Part shown: positions 16,503 through 25,322 of the stretch, piece after piece | Layout: every line of letters starts with the position of its first letter | How positions within the stretch are numbered: the stretch's first letter is position 1 | DNA from: CAYXDO01 sp964463485 | Lineage (GTDB): Bacteria; Myxococcota; Kuafuiibacteriia; Kuafuiibacteriales; Kuafuiibacteriaceae | DNA: 55,836 bases | Direction of reading: 5' to 3' | Assembly: GCA_964463485.1 (NCBI GenBank) | Contig: CAYXDO010000067.1 | Location: forward strand, 1 to 55,836 | The notes under the pieces: generated by a model | What the model was told of the DNA's origin: nothing | Seen by the model: only the letters and a program-made list of their open reading frames with translations | The model's database searches: none | Position numbers and translations under genes: made by a program

Positions 16503-17231
16503 ATGATTCGGTTCGAGACAAGAGCGACGCATGGATCGGCCGAGGCGCTTGGCCCCCAGCGGGTCGAGAAAGGATCAGCTCGCGCCTGGTTCATGGCCGC
16601 CCTGGTTGTGGCCGCAGCTGCGTGCGTTCCCTCGGAGCTGGAGCGACCAAACGAGCCCGAGCTGCCCGCGTTTGACGGGGGTGCCGAGTCGGAGCCCGAC
16701 GGCGGTCTGGAGTCGGAGCGCAAGCGAGTGTTTTTTTTCCGAAATGGAACCCTCGGAAAAATCCGCGACTCCGCGGACTCCCGCGATTCGCTCGGCATTG
16801 CTGACGAAGACTGCACCTCCGGCGCCGAGAGGACGGGTTTGGGTGGCCTCTGGCGGGCCTGGTTATCTTCTTCCGAGATCGACGCCATCGACAGAGTCTC
16901 CGACGTCGGGCCATGGTATCGGCTCGATCGCAAGACTCTGTTGTTCGCGTCCAAGGCGGAGCTCGCCGAAGGACCCCGAACGCGGATCGACCCGACCGAG
17001 CAGACCGAGGACTGGGAAAGCTGTGCGCGGTCCGGGAGCTGCGGGCTCACCTTCTGGTCGGGGACCGATTTGTACGGGAGACGGACTTCCGACAACTGCC
17101 TCGACTGGACCGTCTACAATCGGCCCGCAATCGCGACCGTCGGGCGAGCGGACGTCTCCGGCCCGAGTTGGGTCGCCGCAAGCTCGATCCTCTGCAGCGC
17201 CTATCTGGCCTTGCTCTGTATCGAACAGTGA
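16503..17231 (+). CDS. DUF1554-like (endostatin/C-lectin-fold) lipoprotein
   Basis: A 242-aa exported lipoprotein with hydrophobic segment and lipobox AAAAC (Cys 41), then an acidic Gly/Glu/Asp linker (about 45-70). The remaining ~170 residues follow the DUF1554-type pattern of many Deltaproteobacteria and Leptospira lipoproteins: a start like FFFRNGTLGKIRDSADSRD, a Cys followed by a WRAWLSSSEIDAIDRV block, GPWYRLD, a FWSGTDLYG motif, and NCLDWT then a final SAYLALLCIEQ. The fold resembles collagen NC10/endostatin. A cell-surface binding role is inferred only from the family. It is divergent from the 15819 gene. Confidence 0.75.
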   Translation: MIRFETRATHGSAEALGPQRVEKGSARAWFMAALVVAAAACVPSELERPNEPELPAFDGGAESEPDGGLESERKRVFFFRNGTLGKIRDSADSRDSLGIADEDCTSGAERTGLGGLWRAWLSSSEIDAIDRVSDVGPWYRLDRKTLLFASKAELAEGPRTRIDPTEQTEDWESCARSGSCGLTFWSGTDLYGRRTSDNCLDWTVYNRPAIATVGRADVSGPSWVAASSILCSAYLALLCIEQ

Positions 17232-17416
17232 CTCACCCTGCCGAGTCTCACGCGCGCGGCACTGAGTAAGTAGTCGCGTGGCAAGCCACACTCCTCGTGA
17301 AGCACGCCTGCTGCGGAGGGCTTGCTTGCACCTCGCGGAACGAGGAGTCGGCGACGCCTGGAATGTGATATCCTCCCCGCTTTCCAAGATCCGACACGGC
17401 GGGAAAGGCGACGACC

Positions 17417-20400
17417 ATGGTCGAAAATTGTGAGCGAGTACTCGAAGCGATCGAAGCTAGAGATCTTGACGGCACGACCGCGGCTCTGTCGGACTTGGAC
17501 CACCCGCCCGCACGTGTTTGGACGGAATTGTTTCGAGCCAAAGGTCGGTTCGAGGACCTTGCCTTGATCGAGATGAGCGCGAGGTTTCCGACCTTGCGCA
17601 CTCGCGAGCAGCACCTCGAGTACGCCAGGTCACTGCCCGTCGAGTTGCCCGTCCATCACGAGGCGCGGGTCCTTCTCGCGGACCTCTATCTTCGCCTTTG
17701 GCGATGGGTAGAGCACGAGAGAGATGGGTCTGCGTACCCGGCCTTGCCCCGCTGGCGCGACGTTTCGCTCGACACGGCGTCGTCGATCGCGTGGCTTCGA
17801 GTCGAAATTGCCGTGGACTCACGCACCGTCGCCTCAGAGCTCGTCAAAGCCGACTCTCGGGAGCTTTTGTATCAGGCCGTTCACACCTTACCCATCGAGC
17901 TCGCCGTGGACCTGGCTTCCTTGACCGACGAGCTCACGAGGTCGAAGGACGCAGTGTTGGAGCTTCGCGCTTTGGAGTGGTTGAGAGCGGGCCTGCCCGC
18001 GGGCCTGATCGCTCCCTTGCAGGCGCGATCCCGGATCCTCGAGCTCGTCTCCGCGACGTCTTCCGATGTACGGCGGGATGCTTTGAGAGAGTTGTCGCGC
18101 CCGTGGGCAGTGGCGGCGGGACCACTCGACGCGCCGCCAGCTCCGACCGACCCAAGCGACGCTGAGTCGCTGTCGGCATTCTTCGAGCTCGCCGTGGCCC
18201 ATCAGCTGCCGGAGCCTCTGGCTGAGCTTGCGCTTGGAGCGAGTGCAAAGTCATCCGTGGACGTCGAAATTGCTGCGCTCGACGCCTGGTCGCACTTTGC
18301 GACGCGACAAGACCTCTCGAGGGTCGTGGACGTCGCGGCCCTCGACCCGCTGGCGTTCGGGACGGCTTGTATTCGCTTCCTTCGCAACACTCACCTCCGT
18401 GGTGAGTTCGTTCTTCCTTCGCAGGCTCCGAAGCTGCTCTGGATCTTTCTGCGCAACTCGGAGATTTCGGCTTCGGAGCTCGCGGCGGTTGCGTTCACGA
18501 TTCGTCATTCATTGGTCGAGGCACTCAGCGGGCTGGCAGCTGACGATCTGCAGTGGGAACGGGGAATTCAGCTTGCCGTTGCGCTTGCGCTCGGCCCTCA
18601 AGGGTCTCGGCCCGTGTCCGTCGGCCCGCTGATTTTGGAGAAACTCCCGCAAGCCACCCATCCGAGCTCGGTGAGGCGATTCCTTCGTGCGATCCAGCGG
18701 CTACGCCTACAGGCGGCCGAAGACCTCGCGATTTCCTTCCTCGATCGCGAGCCCAACGAGGCGCTCCTGGCGCTCCGCGCGATTGGAGGCGCCGCGACAG
18801 TCGTCGCGCTCGAGGCTCGGCTGGGAATCAACTCGGCCGCGCCCCTTTGCTCGCAACCGTTGACGCCGGCCCAGCGCAAGTTGGCTCTTCAGATTCTGTG
18901 GCACTTGGAGCCCGATCGGAGCGCTCGTTCGAAGCTGGTCGCACTCGCGGGGCCCAACGAGCTGCCCGAGGATTGCAGCCCGATTCGAAAATCCAGGGCT
19001 GAGTGGGTTGCTCCGGAGCGCGCACCCTGGGCCACCCCGCTCGAAGATGCTACGGGCGCTTTGCGCGAGGTCTGCCGCCACGGTGATTCCGAAGACTTTC
19101 CCGTCCTCATCGATCTTCTGCTGAAGATCGTCACTCTGCATGCCCAAGACGAGCTCGCGGACCCAAGACTAGGGGAGCACGATCGGCCCCTGCCCCCCGA
19201 AGTCTTGGAAGAAGTTCGGAAGCTCGGATCGCGGCTCTACGACCAAGGCGCAATTCGGCCGGCTTGCCTGCTCGACGCGGGCGGACCATCGGAGTCCTCG
19301 GATGGATTCGTTGCTTGCGTAGTTCTCGAGCTCCTCCTTCGTTCGGATCTCTCGGAAGGTGAGTCCATCGTACTCCTTCGAACGCTGGAGGGCGTTCGGT
19401 CGGATCGCATTTTTCCGAGCGTCCACAAGCTCCTGCGCCATGAGAGCACCCAAATCCGAAAAGCCGCGGTCATGGTGATTGCACGAGGCGGCGCCGAGAA
19501 CCTCGCCCTGCATCTGATGCGGGCGGCGCGAAGTGAAGATCCGCCGACGGCAAAAGCCGCGCTGTTTGCGCTGGGTGGCGCCCTCGACCAAACGCGTCGG
19601 ACGGGCGGCGACGCTGTACCGATTGAAATCGTCAGGGTCGTCTCGCAGGGGCTCGATCACTCGAACATGAACGTCAAGAAGGCCGCCGCCGAGGTCCTCG
19701 CCAGGAATGCGTTTCCAGACGCAGCGTCCAAGATCGTCTATTGGCTCGGGCGGCACGACAACCCAGGCTTTCGGCGTTCGTTGACGTCGGCACTTCGGCT
19801 CGCGACGGGGCCGACTTACACCACAACCCTGATGGCCGCGGCGGAAGCAGCGAAAGGAGAGCCGCGTCGCCGAGACCTCTTGCTCTCGGCGCTGAGCGGT
19901 GAGCTAACTTCAGGGGAGGTTCGCGTTTGGGTCAGCTCGGGCGACCACGTCCGACTCCTCGAGCTCATCGGCGCAGGTCTCGTGGAGCTGAAATTCGGCA
20001 CGATTGAGGAGCTCGCCGCGGAGCTTGACGCCTACGGGATCGCTTGGCCCTCTCGCCGAGATCCGAAGCCTCGGCCTCCCGTGATTTCGGTCCCCGTCCG
20101 CTCGCTCATCGAACGTGGATTTGCCACGAGCGTCGCAAGCGAGATCCTCGATCGAGGCCGTACGGATGGGTTCTCTGACGATGAGCTGCCGGAGCTCCGT
20201 CGATACCTCGCTGAATGGCTCTTGCTCGCGGAGAGTACGTCCTCGCCTTCACTCCGGCTCGGTGCTCTCGATTTGATCTCGAGATCGGTTGCTCCTGCGC
20301 CAAGCGAACGAGAGCTGCGTTCGATCGCTCGTTGCTGCCCGACGTTGTTGAAAGCGCTGGAGGAATCGACGGACCCTCTACTCTCTACGGAGTCCGTCCA

Positions 20401-22057
20401 CCAACCCATCCGAGAGTCCGTCCATCAGCCCATCCGAGAGCGGATTTTCGACCTGTTTGAGAAGGTTCTCCCGACTCTCCCGAAGATATTAGCGCTGGAC
20501 GCCGCTGATCGGCTGCGCAGCCTCCCCACTTTTCCAAATCGCAGCGGTAGGTCGCGACTGCGTCTGTTTCGGCTCGCTGGCTCTCCGATCACGCGGGCAG
20601 ACGTCGATCGTGCGTTGATCGAAGCGCGGGGCACGAGCGACCCGCAAGCGCTCGAAATGGAGATTCTCACCGACGCGTTCCAAGCAGGCGCCTGGAGCCC
20701 GGACCCGTGTTTCACAGTCGAGGAGCGCGCCGAGCTCCGTGTCGCGGGACCCCGCGCAGACGACATCTTGCGAGCTCTGCCGCAGCGCGCGGATTCGCGC
20801 GCGGTACTCTCCTCGCTGATCGAGGTCTTCGGGCCAGCAGAGCCGTCGGCTCGACCGTGGTTGTTGGATCGAATGGAGGCGCTTCAACCCCTGGGCGTCG
20901 CTCCCTGGACGCTGGGCGAGCGACGAGCCGAGGAGTTGGCTCAGCTCGAGAAAGAGCGCAGGCGCCGACGCCGAAGAGTGGACGTCTCTCCGAGATCGCA
21001 GGCCGGGCTGGAGGGACTCCTTCGTGACCTCGAATCCGAAGACGCGGACCAGCGGGACGGTGCGGCGCGGACCCTGCTGAGTTGGCCAGAGCTGAGTGGG
21101 AAGGTGGAGGTTGCTCGATCCTACCTTCGGGGTCGCATCGGCTTGCCAACGACCACGGGCCTGTCGGAAGCGGTCCAAATCCTTCGAGAGGGAGATCCGT
21201 TTTGGGCAGATTATCGAAGAGCGAACCCGGGCCGAGTGATGAGACTGATCGAAGCCGAGCTCGCGGTTCACGTAGACGATCTCATCGCGATTTGGGGCGA
21301 GGGCACGCCAGACGTCGTGAAGACCGCAGAGAGACAGCTTCGCTCTTTGCCGTCATCGGTCGTGTTTCCTCACGTGCGCGAAGCGCTGCTTCGCGGTGAG
21401 TGGGGCTATTTCGATCTCCTGAGCGGTCCGCTCGAACCGGAGTCAGAAGGGTACGCGCTGGCCCAAAGAGCGCAGGCGCTCGGAGCCCGTGTCGATCGAT
21501 TGCTTGGCAGCTCGACCCCATCTCAGGCCTCGATAGTCGAGGAGCTTCGGCTTCGAACACCACCCGCGCGAGCCCCGACTCGTGAGGAGTTGTTCGAGCT
21601 CGCCCGCGGGTCACACGTGGAGAGGGCCCGCCGTGCGATGCGTCGACTGGCCGAGGATCCTGACGAAGCTCTCATCGCGCTCCTGGTCGAGCGAGTGGGT
21701 TCTTCGGAGCGAAGAGTTCGCCTTCAGGCTCAGCGTCTCCTGCGGCGGGTCGCACCCAAGGAGACTTATCTCTCAGCGACCATGAGACTCCTGGCCGATT
21801 CGAACGGCGGGGTCGTCGTGTCGGCGATGCGGGCGTTGAGCTTTGCCAAGTATAGGCCGTCGATCCCCGAGCTCGTCGCTCGAGTGCGAGACGCGCGTCC
21901 TTTCGTCCGACGTGCCGCGAGGAGTGGGTTGCTCGAGTTCGGTGACCTTTCCCTGAGTGAGCTCGAACGAGTCAGGAGCTCCGCCCGACCAGACCATCGA
22001 GCAGCCTACCAACGACTGATCGACGAGATCGAGGCGAGTGCGTCCACTCGAGTCTGA
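17417..22057 (+). CDS. Very large HEAT-repeat protein
   Basis: A 1546-aa cytosolic alpha-solenoid with no signal peptide or membrane segment. Helical-pair repeats with the HEAT pattern (Leu/Ala-rich, Arg/Asp at turns) are clear at about residues 640-820 (for example FPSVHKLLRHESTQIRKAAV and NMNVKKAAAEVLARNAFPDA) and at the C-terminus (VGSSERRVRLQAQRLLRRV, DARPFVRRAARSGLLEFG). The start ATG has GGAAAGG upstream. Near residue 992 an 8-residue unit, ESVHQPIR, is duplicated by a 24-bp tandem repeat. It probably acts as a scaffold for protein complexes. Two other HEAT giants occur later in the window, but this one is on the opposite strand and not linked to them. Confidence 0.85.
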   Translation: MVENCERVLEAIEARDLDGTTAALSDLDHPPARVWTELFRAKGRFEDLALIEMSARFPTLRTREQHLEYARSLPVELPVHHEARVLLADLYLRLWRWVEHERDGSAYPALPRWRDVSLDTASSIAWLRVEIAVDSRTVASELVKADSRELLYQAVHTLPIELAVDLASLTDELTRSKDAVLELRALEWLRAGLPAGLIAPLQARSRILELVSATSSDVRRDALRELSRPWAVAAGPLDAPPAPTDPSDAESLSAFFELAVAHQLPEPLAELALGASAKSSVDVEIAALDAWSHFATRQDLSRVVDVAALDPLAFGTACIRFLRNTHLRGEFVLPSQAPKLLWIFLRNSEISASELAAVAFTIRHSLVEALSGLAADDLQWERGIQLAVALALGPQGSRPVSVGPLILEKLPQATHPSSVRRFLRAIQRLRLQAAEDLAISFLDREPNEALLALRAIGGAATVVALEARLGINSAAPLCSQPLTPAQRKLALQILWHLEPDRSARSKLVALAGPNELPEDCSPIRKSRAEWVAPERAPWATPLEDATGALREVCRHGDSEDFPVLIDLLLKIVTLHAQDELADPRLGEHDRPLPPEVLEEVRKLGSRLYDQGAIRPACLLDAGGPSESSDGFVACVVLELLLRSDLSEGESIVLLRTLEGVRSDRIFPSVHKLLRHESTQIRKAAVMVIARGGAENLALHLMRAARSEDPPTAKAALFALGGALDQTRRTGGDAVPIEIVRVVSQGLDHSNMNVKKAAAEVLARNAFPDAASKIVYWLGRHDNPGFRRSLTSALRLATGPTYTTTLMAAAEAAKGEPRRRDLLLSALSGELTSGEVRVWVSSGDHVRLLELIGAGLVELKFGTIEELAAELDAYGIAWPSRRDPKPRPPVISVPVRSLIERGFATSVASEILDRGRTDGFSDDELPELRRYLAEWLLLAESTSSPSLRLGALDLISRSVAPAPSERELRSIARCCPTLLKALEESTDPLLSTESVHQPIRESVHQPIRERIFDLFEKVLPTLPKILALDAADRLRSLPTFPNRSGRSRLRLFRLAGSPITRADVDRALIEARGTSDPQALEMEILTDAFQAGAWSPDPCFTVEERAELRVAGPRADDILRALPQRADSRAVLSSLIEVFGPAEPSARPWLLDRMEALQPLGVAPWTLGERRAEELAQLEKERRRRRRRVDVSPRSQAGLEGLLRDLESEDADQRDGAARTLLSWPELSGKVEVARSYLRGRIGLPTTTGLSEAVQILREGDPFWADYRRANPGRVMRLIEAELAVHVDDLIAIWGEGTPDVVKTAERQLRSLPSSVVFPHVREALLRGEWGYFDLLSGPLEPESEGYALAQRAQALGARVDRLLGSSTPSQASIVEELRLRTPPARAPTREELFELARGSHVERARRAMRRLAEDPDEALIALLVERVGSSERRVRLQAQRLLRRVAPKETYLSATMRLLADSNGGVVVSAMRALSFAKYRPSIPELVARVRDARPFVRRAARSGLLEFGDLSLSELERVRSSARPDHRAAYQRLIDEIEASASTRV
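20390..20437. repeat. 24-bp in-frame tandem duplication inside the HEAT gene
   Basis: Two 24-bp units (20390-20413 and 20414-20437) differ at two positions and encode ESVHQPIR twice. The reading frame is kept. Confidence 0.85.
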
Positions 22058-22155
22058 ATCGGAGGAAACGACGGCCCTCCGAAAATCACGGAGCGCGTGA
22101 CGAGATTGCTCCACGTCAAAACCTGCGCCCCTTCGGTAGTGAATCATGGGGAGCG

Positions 22156-23241
22156 ATGGCGAGCCTCAGCACCGCAACCACGAGCCCGGCGCAGGTCGTC
22201 GACGCCCGGGTCGCGGGTCCCGAGTCGAAGCCGTGGCACATTCGGGGTCTCGTATTCGATCTCGTCTGGATCGTGGGCATGCCGATGCTGGCCTTTCTCG
22301 TCATCGTAGCGACCTGCCTCCCACGGGTGCCTGGACAGTCTATTTTGGGCATGGTCGGGACCACGCCGCCGCTGCTCGCCTTCGTCGCAGGCACAGTGAC
22401 TTTCACACACATCAACGTCACCGTGGCTCGTATCTACCTCAACAAGGATGTCTTCTCGCGGTTCGGCACGCGCCTCGTCGTCGCTCCGATCATCCTCTTC
22501 GTCGCGCTCGCGGTTTCCTCTCCGATGTTGGCGATCATCGGCGTCGTCGCCATGTTCTGGGATGAGTATCACTCATTCATGCAGACCTTTGGCTTCGGCC
22601 GTATTTACGACGCGCGCCTCGGCAACGACCCGAACGTGGGCCGGTGGCATGACATCTTCATGTGCTTCGTGCTGGAATGGCTGCCTTACCTGATTGCGGC
22701 GACGTTCGTTGGGGAGGAGGACCACGAAATTTTCCGAACGGGACCTGAATATGCGCTGACGCGTCGCGGCCGATTCATCGCTCCCGGGGAGCTCCAAGGC
22801 GTTCTCATCGGCTTCGCGATTCTTTACGCCATCTTTTACGTGGCCAGCTATACGCGGTTCGCGCGTCGTGGGTATCGAGTCGCCCCGGCCAAGATAGCGC
22901 TCTTCGTGAGTACGGGAGCCGCCAACTGGCTCCTCGTCGGCTTCTTCAGCCTGATCGAGGGCGCGGCGATGGCCAATCTCTATCACGGCCTCCAGTACAT
23001 CGCGATCATCTGGGTCAGCGAGCGGTTCAACCTTCGCGGCACGTTCCGGCTGAGCAACCTTCGGAAGGCCGGCGTCGCCATCGCGTTTCTCATCATCTTG
23101 GTCCCCTCTGTGATGGTCGCGGTTGCGCGAGTGGCCATCCCCGCGTCCCACCTGCTGATGGCGTTCTGGGCCACTTCATCCTTGTTGCACTTCTGGTCAG
23201 ACGGGTTCGTGTGGTCGGTCCGCAAGCAGCAAGCGCTGTGA
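22156..23241 (+). CDS. Polytopic inner-membrane protein of unknown function
   Basis: A 361-aa protein with about eight to nine hydrophobic helices, beginning at LVWIVGMPMLAFLVIVATC (residues about 34-52) and ending with AFWATSSLLHFWSDGFVW. Polar and aromatic motifs in or between helices look conserved-site-like: FTHINVTVARIYLN, FWDEYHSFMQTFGFGRIYDAR, NLYHGLQYIAIIW and LLHFWSDGF. The paired His/Asp/Glu residues suggest a metal- or quinone-linked membrane enzyme, but no named family is recognised. It lies 98 bp after the HEAT gene on the same strand and converges on the FadL-like gene. Confidence 0.75.
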   Translation: MASLSTATTSPAQVVDARVAGPESKPWHIRGLVFDLVWIVGMPMLAFLVIVATCLPRVPGQSILGMVGTTPPLLAFVAGTVTFTHINVTVARIYLNKDVFSRFGTRLVVAPIILFVALAVSSPMLAIIGVVAMFWDEYHSFMQTFGFGRIYDARLGNDPNVGRWHDIFMCFVLEWLPYLIAATFVGEEDHEIFRTGPEYALTRRGRFIAPGELQGVLIGFAILYAIFYVASYTRFARRGYRVAPAKIALFVSTGAANWLLVGFFSLIEGAAMANLYHGLQYIAIIWVSERFNLRGTFRLSNLRKAGVAIAFLIILVPSVMVAVARVAIPASHLLMAFWATSSLLHFWSDGFVWSVRKQQAL

Positions 23242-23321
23242 ATGACGAGTTTCGAAAAATCGCGTGAATCGAAGCCCGTCGAGCATGATTTACCAATCGT
23301 CGATGCCCTGGAGAGCCGAAT

Positions 23322-24569
23322 TCAGTACTGAATCGAAGTGCCTATCGCCGCTGAGAATACGAAGCCACCATGTCGAATCGGCCCCGTTGTTCGGGACGCG
23401 AAGGAGACGAGGTTGGCACCGGCGGAGAACGACCACTTCGCGTCCGACGCTTCTCCGAGCAGCCACTCGTGGACGTCCTGACCGACGCCCAGGGCGAAGA
23501 TGTGTTTGGCGGAGTCCAAGACCGGCTGGTCCACCGACTCGATGAAGGTCGCCTGGTATGAGTAACCTGCTCTGAGATCGAGACCCTCCAGAGGGCTCCA
23601 CTCCGCTCCGAGCTTCGGAATCCAAACGTCGGTCAGATCAGCGACGGGTCTTAGGGGCGGGAGCAGAGTGATTCCCTCGCCGATTCGGCTGACGTCGAGC
23701 GTCACGTTGCCGTAGGGCAGCTCGTAGTCGGCAAAGTGCGCGTAGACTACATCGAGCGATATCAGCAGCTCGTCGGTGGGGGAGTATGCGACGCCGATGG
23801 TGACTTGTTCAGGGATGTGTTTGACCCGAAGGTCGAGATCCGAACCGGTTGCGAGGTCGAGACCGAACACTTGCGGGCTGAAGTCGATCGGCAGATGAAT
23901 TCGAACGTAACTCGCCTGGCGGTAGACGAGCCCCACGTCGAGGCCGTCGAGCAGCCGAAACTGAGCGCCGGCGGCGAAGAACTCCTGATTTGGAAGGTCC
24001 GCCGCGAGATCGACCCGCGTGCGTTTGTTCGGGTCGACTTCGTTCGACTGGAAAGGTGCCACGATGTTGACGTGTCCATCGAGCCCGGCGAGCAACAGCA
24101 CCGAGGCGCCGATCGACAGCCGATCGAAGAACCGATAGGCGAGGCCGAGCCTGATCTCGAGCAGCTCAGTCTCGTTCTCCGCGAGCACGAAGTACGGCTC
24201 GTCGGTGGGATGGATCGTGAAGTTGAGGGCGCGTCGGTGCGGCAGGAAGAGCGAGACTCCAAAACCCAGTTCTCCCCCCAGCACCTCGGTGGGGCTCCAA
24301 GCAAACCTGAGCGAGTAGCCCTCGTCCGAAGGCTCCGATACGGACTTGTCGTCCGCGGTGAGTTGCGGCGAAACAAAGTGGAACGACAGCGACGCCAAGC
24401 TCCCGTCGATGCGCGCTAGCCCTGCTGGGTTGTGATCGAGCGCGTTGGAGTCATTCGACAGCGCCGTATAGGCGCCTGCGAGGGCGAGGGGACGCGGTTC
24501 GCCGAGGAACAGCGGTCCGGCGATGGCCGCTTTCGGCACGAAGAGGAGGAGAACGACGGCGACACGCAC
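23322..24569 (-). CDS. Outer-membrane transport protein, OmpP1/FadL/TodX-like
   Basis: A 415-aa beta-barrel with signal peptide (VVLLLFVPKAAIAG). The mature N-terminus has the FadL-family hatch pattern, ALAGAYTALSNDSNALDHNPAGLARI, where the NPAGL box is characteristic. Long alternating beta-strands follow, and the protein ends in aromatic GTSIQY, typical of outer-membrane insertion. The family imports hydrophobic compounds such as long-chain fatty acids or aromatics; the substrate here is unknown. It is divergent from the repeat-peptide operon, with an 89-bp shared upstream region. Confidence 0.85.
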   Translation of the reverse strand: MRVAVVLLLFVPKAAIAGPLFLGEPRPLALAGAYTALSNDSNALDHNPAGLARIDGSLASLSFHFVSPQLTADDKSVSEPSDEGYSLRFAWSPTEVLGGELGFGVSLFLPHRRALNFTIHPTDEPYFVLAENETELLEIRLGLAYRFFDRLSIGASVLLLAGLDGHVNIVAPFQSNEVDPNKRTRVDLAADLPNQEFFAAGAQFRLLDGLDVGLVYRQASYVRIHLPIDFSPQVFGLDLATGSDLDLRVKHIPEQVTIGVAYSPTDELLISLDVVYAHFADYELPYGNVTLDVSRIGEGITLLPPLRPVADLTDVWIPKLGAEWSPLEGLDLRAGYSYQATFIESVDQPVLDSAKHIFALGVGQDVHEWLLGEASDAKWSFSAGANLVSFASRTTGPIRHGGFVFSAAIGTSIQY

Positions 24570-24658
24570 CGGCGGAATATAGCTCGGGTGCCAATCCGCG
24601 TTGGCGAGGATGTGTCACAACCGTGTGCGTTCCCGCACTGAAAGGCCAAGGCCGACGC

Positions 24659-25322
24659 ATGAGAATCAAGCAGTCTTCGCAGGCGCAACCATCCGGACAG
24701 GCTCCCGACTTGAATCCCAAGCAGGGAGACGCTACTGCCCCAGCGGACTCAGCCCGGCTCAATCCCGTGACAGCTACTCCAGACCGCGTCCTTGGCGACG
24801 CGGTTCGAAGCTTCATTCGCCGAACCCACCAAGGGCCCATCGTGAAAGTGCGGGCTGACGGCCCGATCGGTGATGGTGGAGTGAAGCTCCCGAATCCCNN
24901 NNNNNNNNNNNNNNNNNNNNNNNNNNNNNNNNNNNNNNNNNNNNNNNNNNNNNNNNNNNNNNNNNNNNNNNNNNNNNNNNNNNNNNNNNNNNNNNNNNAC
25001 CGGCCCCATCGTGAAAGTGCGGGCGGACGGCCCGATCGGTGACGGTGGAGTGAAGCTCCCGAATCCCACCGGCCCCATCGTGAAAGTGCGGGCGGACGGC
25101 CCGATCGGTGACGGTGGAGTGAGGCTCCCGATCCCCACGGGTCCGATCGTGAAGGTGCGAGCGGACGGTCCGATCGGTGACGGTGGAGTGAGGCTCCCGA
25201 TCCCCACGGGTCCGATTGTGAAGGTGCGAGCGGACGGCCCGATCGGTGATGGCGGAGTGAGGCTCCCGAGCCCCACGGGTCCGATTGTGAAGGTGCGAGC
25301 GGACGGCCCGATCGGTCAATGA
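24659..25322 (+). CDS. Multi-core repeat peptide, candidate RiPP precursor (gene spans an assembly gap)
   Basis: From ATG 24659 (AAGG upstream) a ~57-residue polar leader (start MRIKQSSQAQPS, ending in a helix-like DRVLGDAVRSFIRR) leads into tandem 23-residue units with consensus TGPIVKVRADGPIGDGG then V(K/R)LP(N/I/S)P. One unit precedes the 100-N gap; four full units and a truncated fifth (ending GPIGQ) follow it. The unit ends exactly at the gap and starts exactly after it, so a true gap of a multiple of 69 bp restores the frame. The apparent frame change is a placeholder artefact. Codons vary synonymously between units while the peptide is kept. The stop overlaps the ATP-grasp start (ATGA). 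Leader-plus-repeat architecture coupled to a ligase indicates a multi-core RiPP substrate. A structural repeat protein is the alternative. Confidence 0.75.
24830..25319 (+). repeat. 69-bp tandem repeat array encoding the peptide cores
   Basis: Units start at 24830, 24999, 25068, 25137, 25206 and 25275 (the last truncated). The first carries Gln in place of Thr at its first position. The copy number is unknown because of the gap at 24899-24998. Confidence 0.92.
24899..24998. other. Assembly gap (100 N)
   Basis: Exactly 100 N inside the 69-bp repeat array, most likely a placeholder where identical repeats could not be resolved. Confidence 0.98.

Noticed and set aside
24830..25319. Canonical graspetide core assignment
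   Set aside because: The repeats lack the Thr/Ser-plus-Glu/Asp-rich motifs of known graspetide groups; only the general ATP-grasp RiPP idea is supported.
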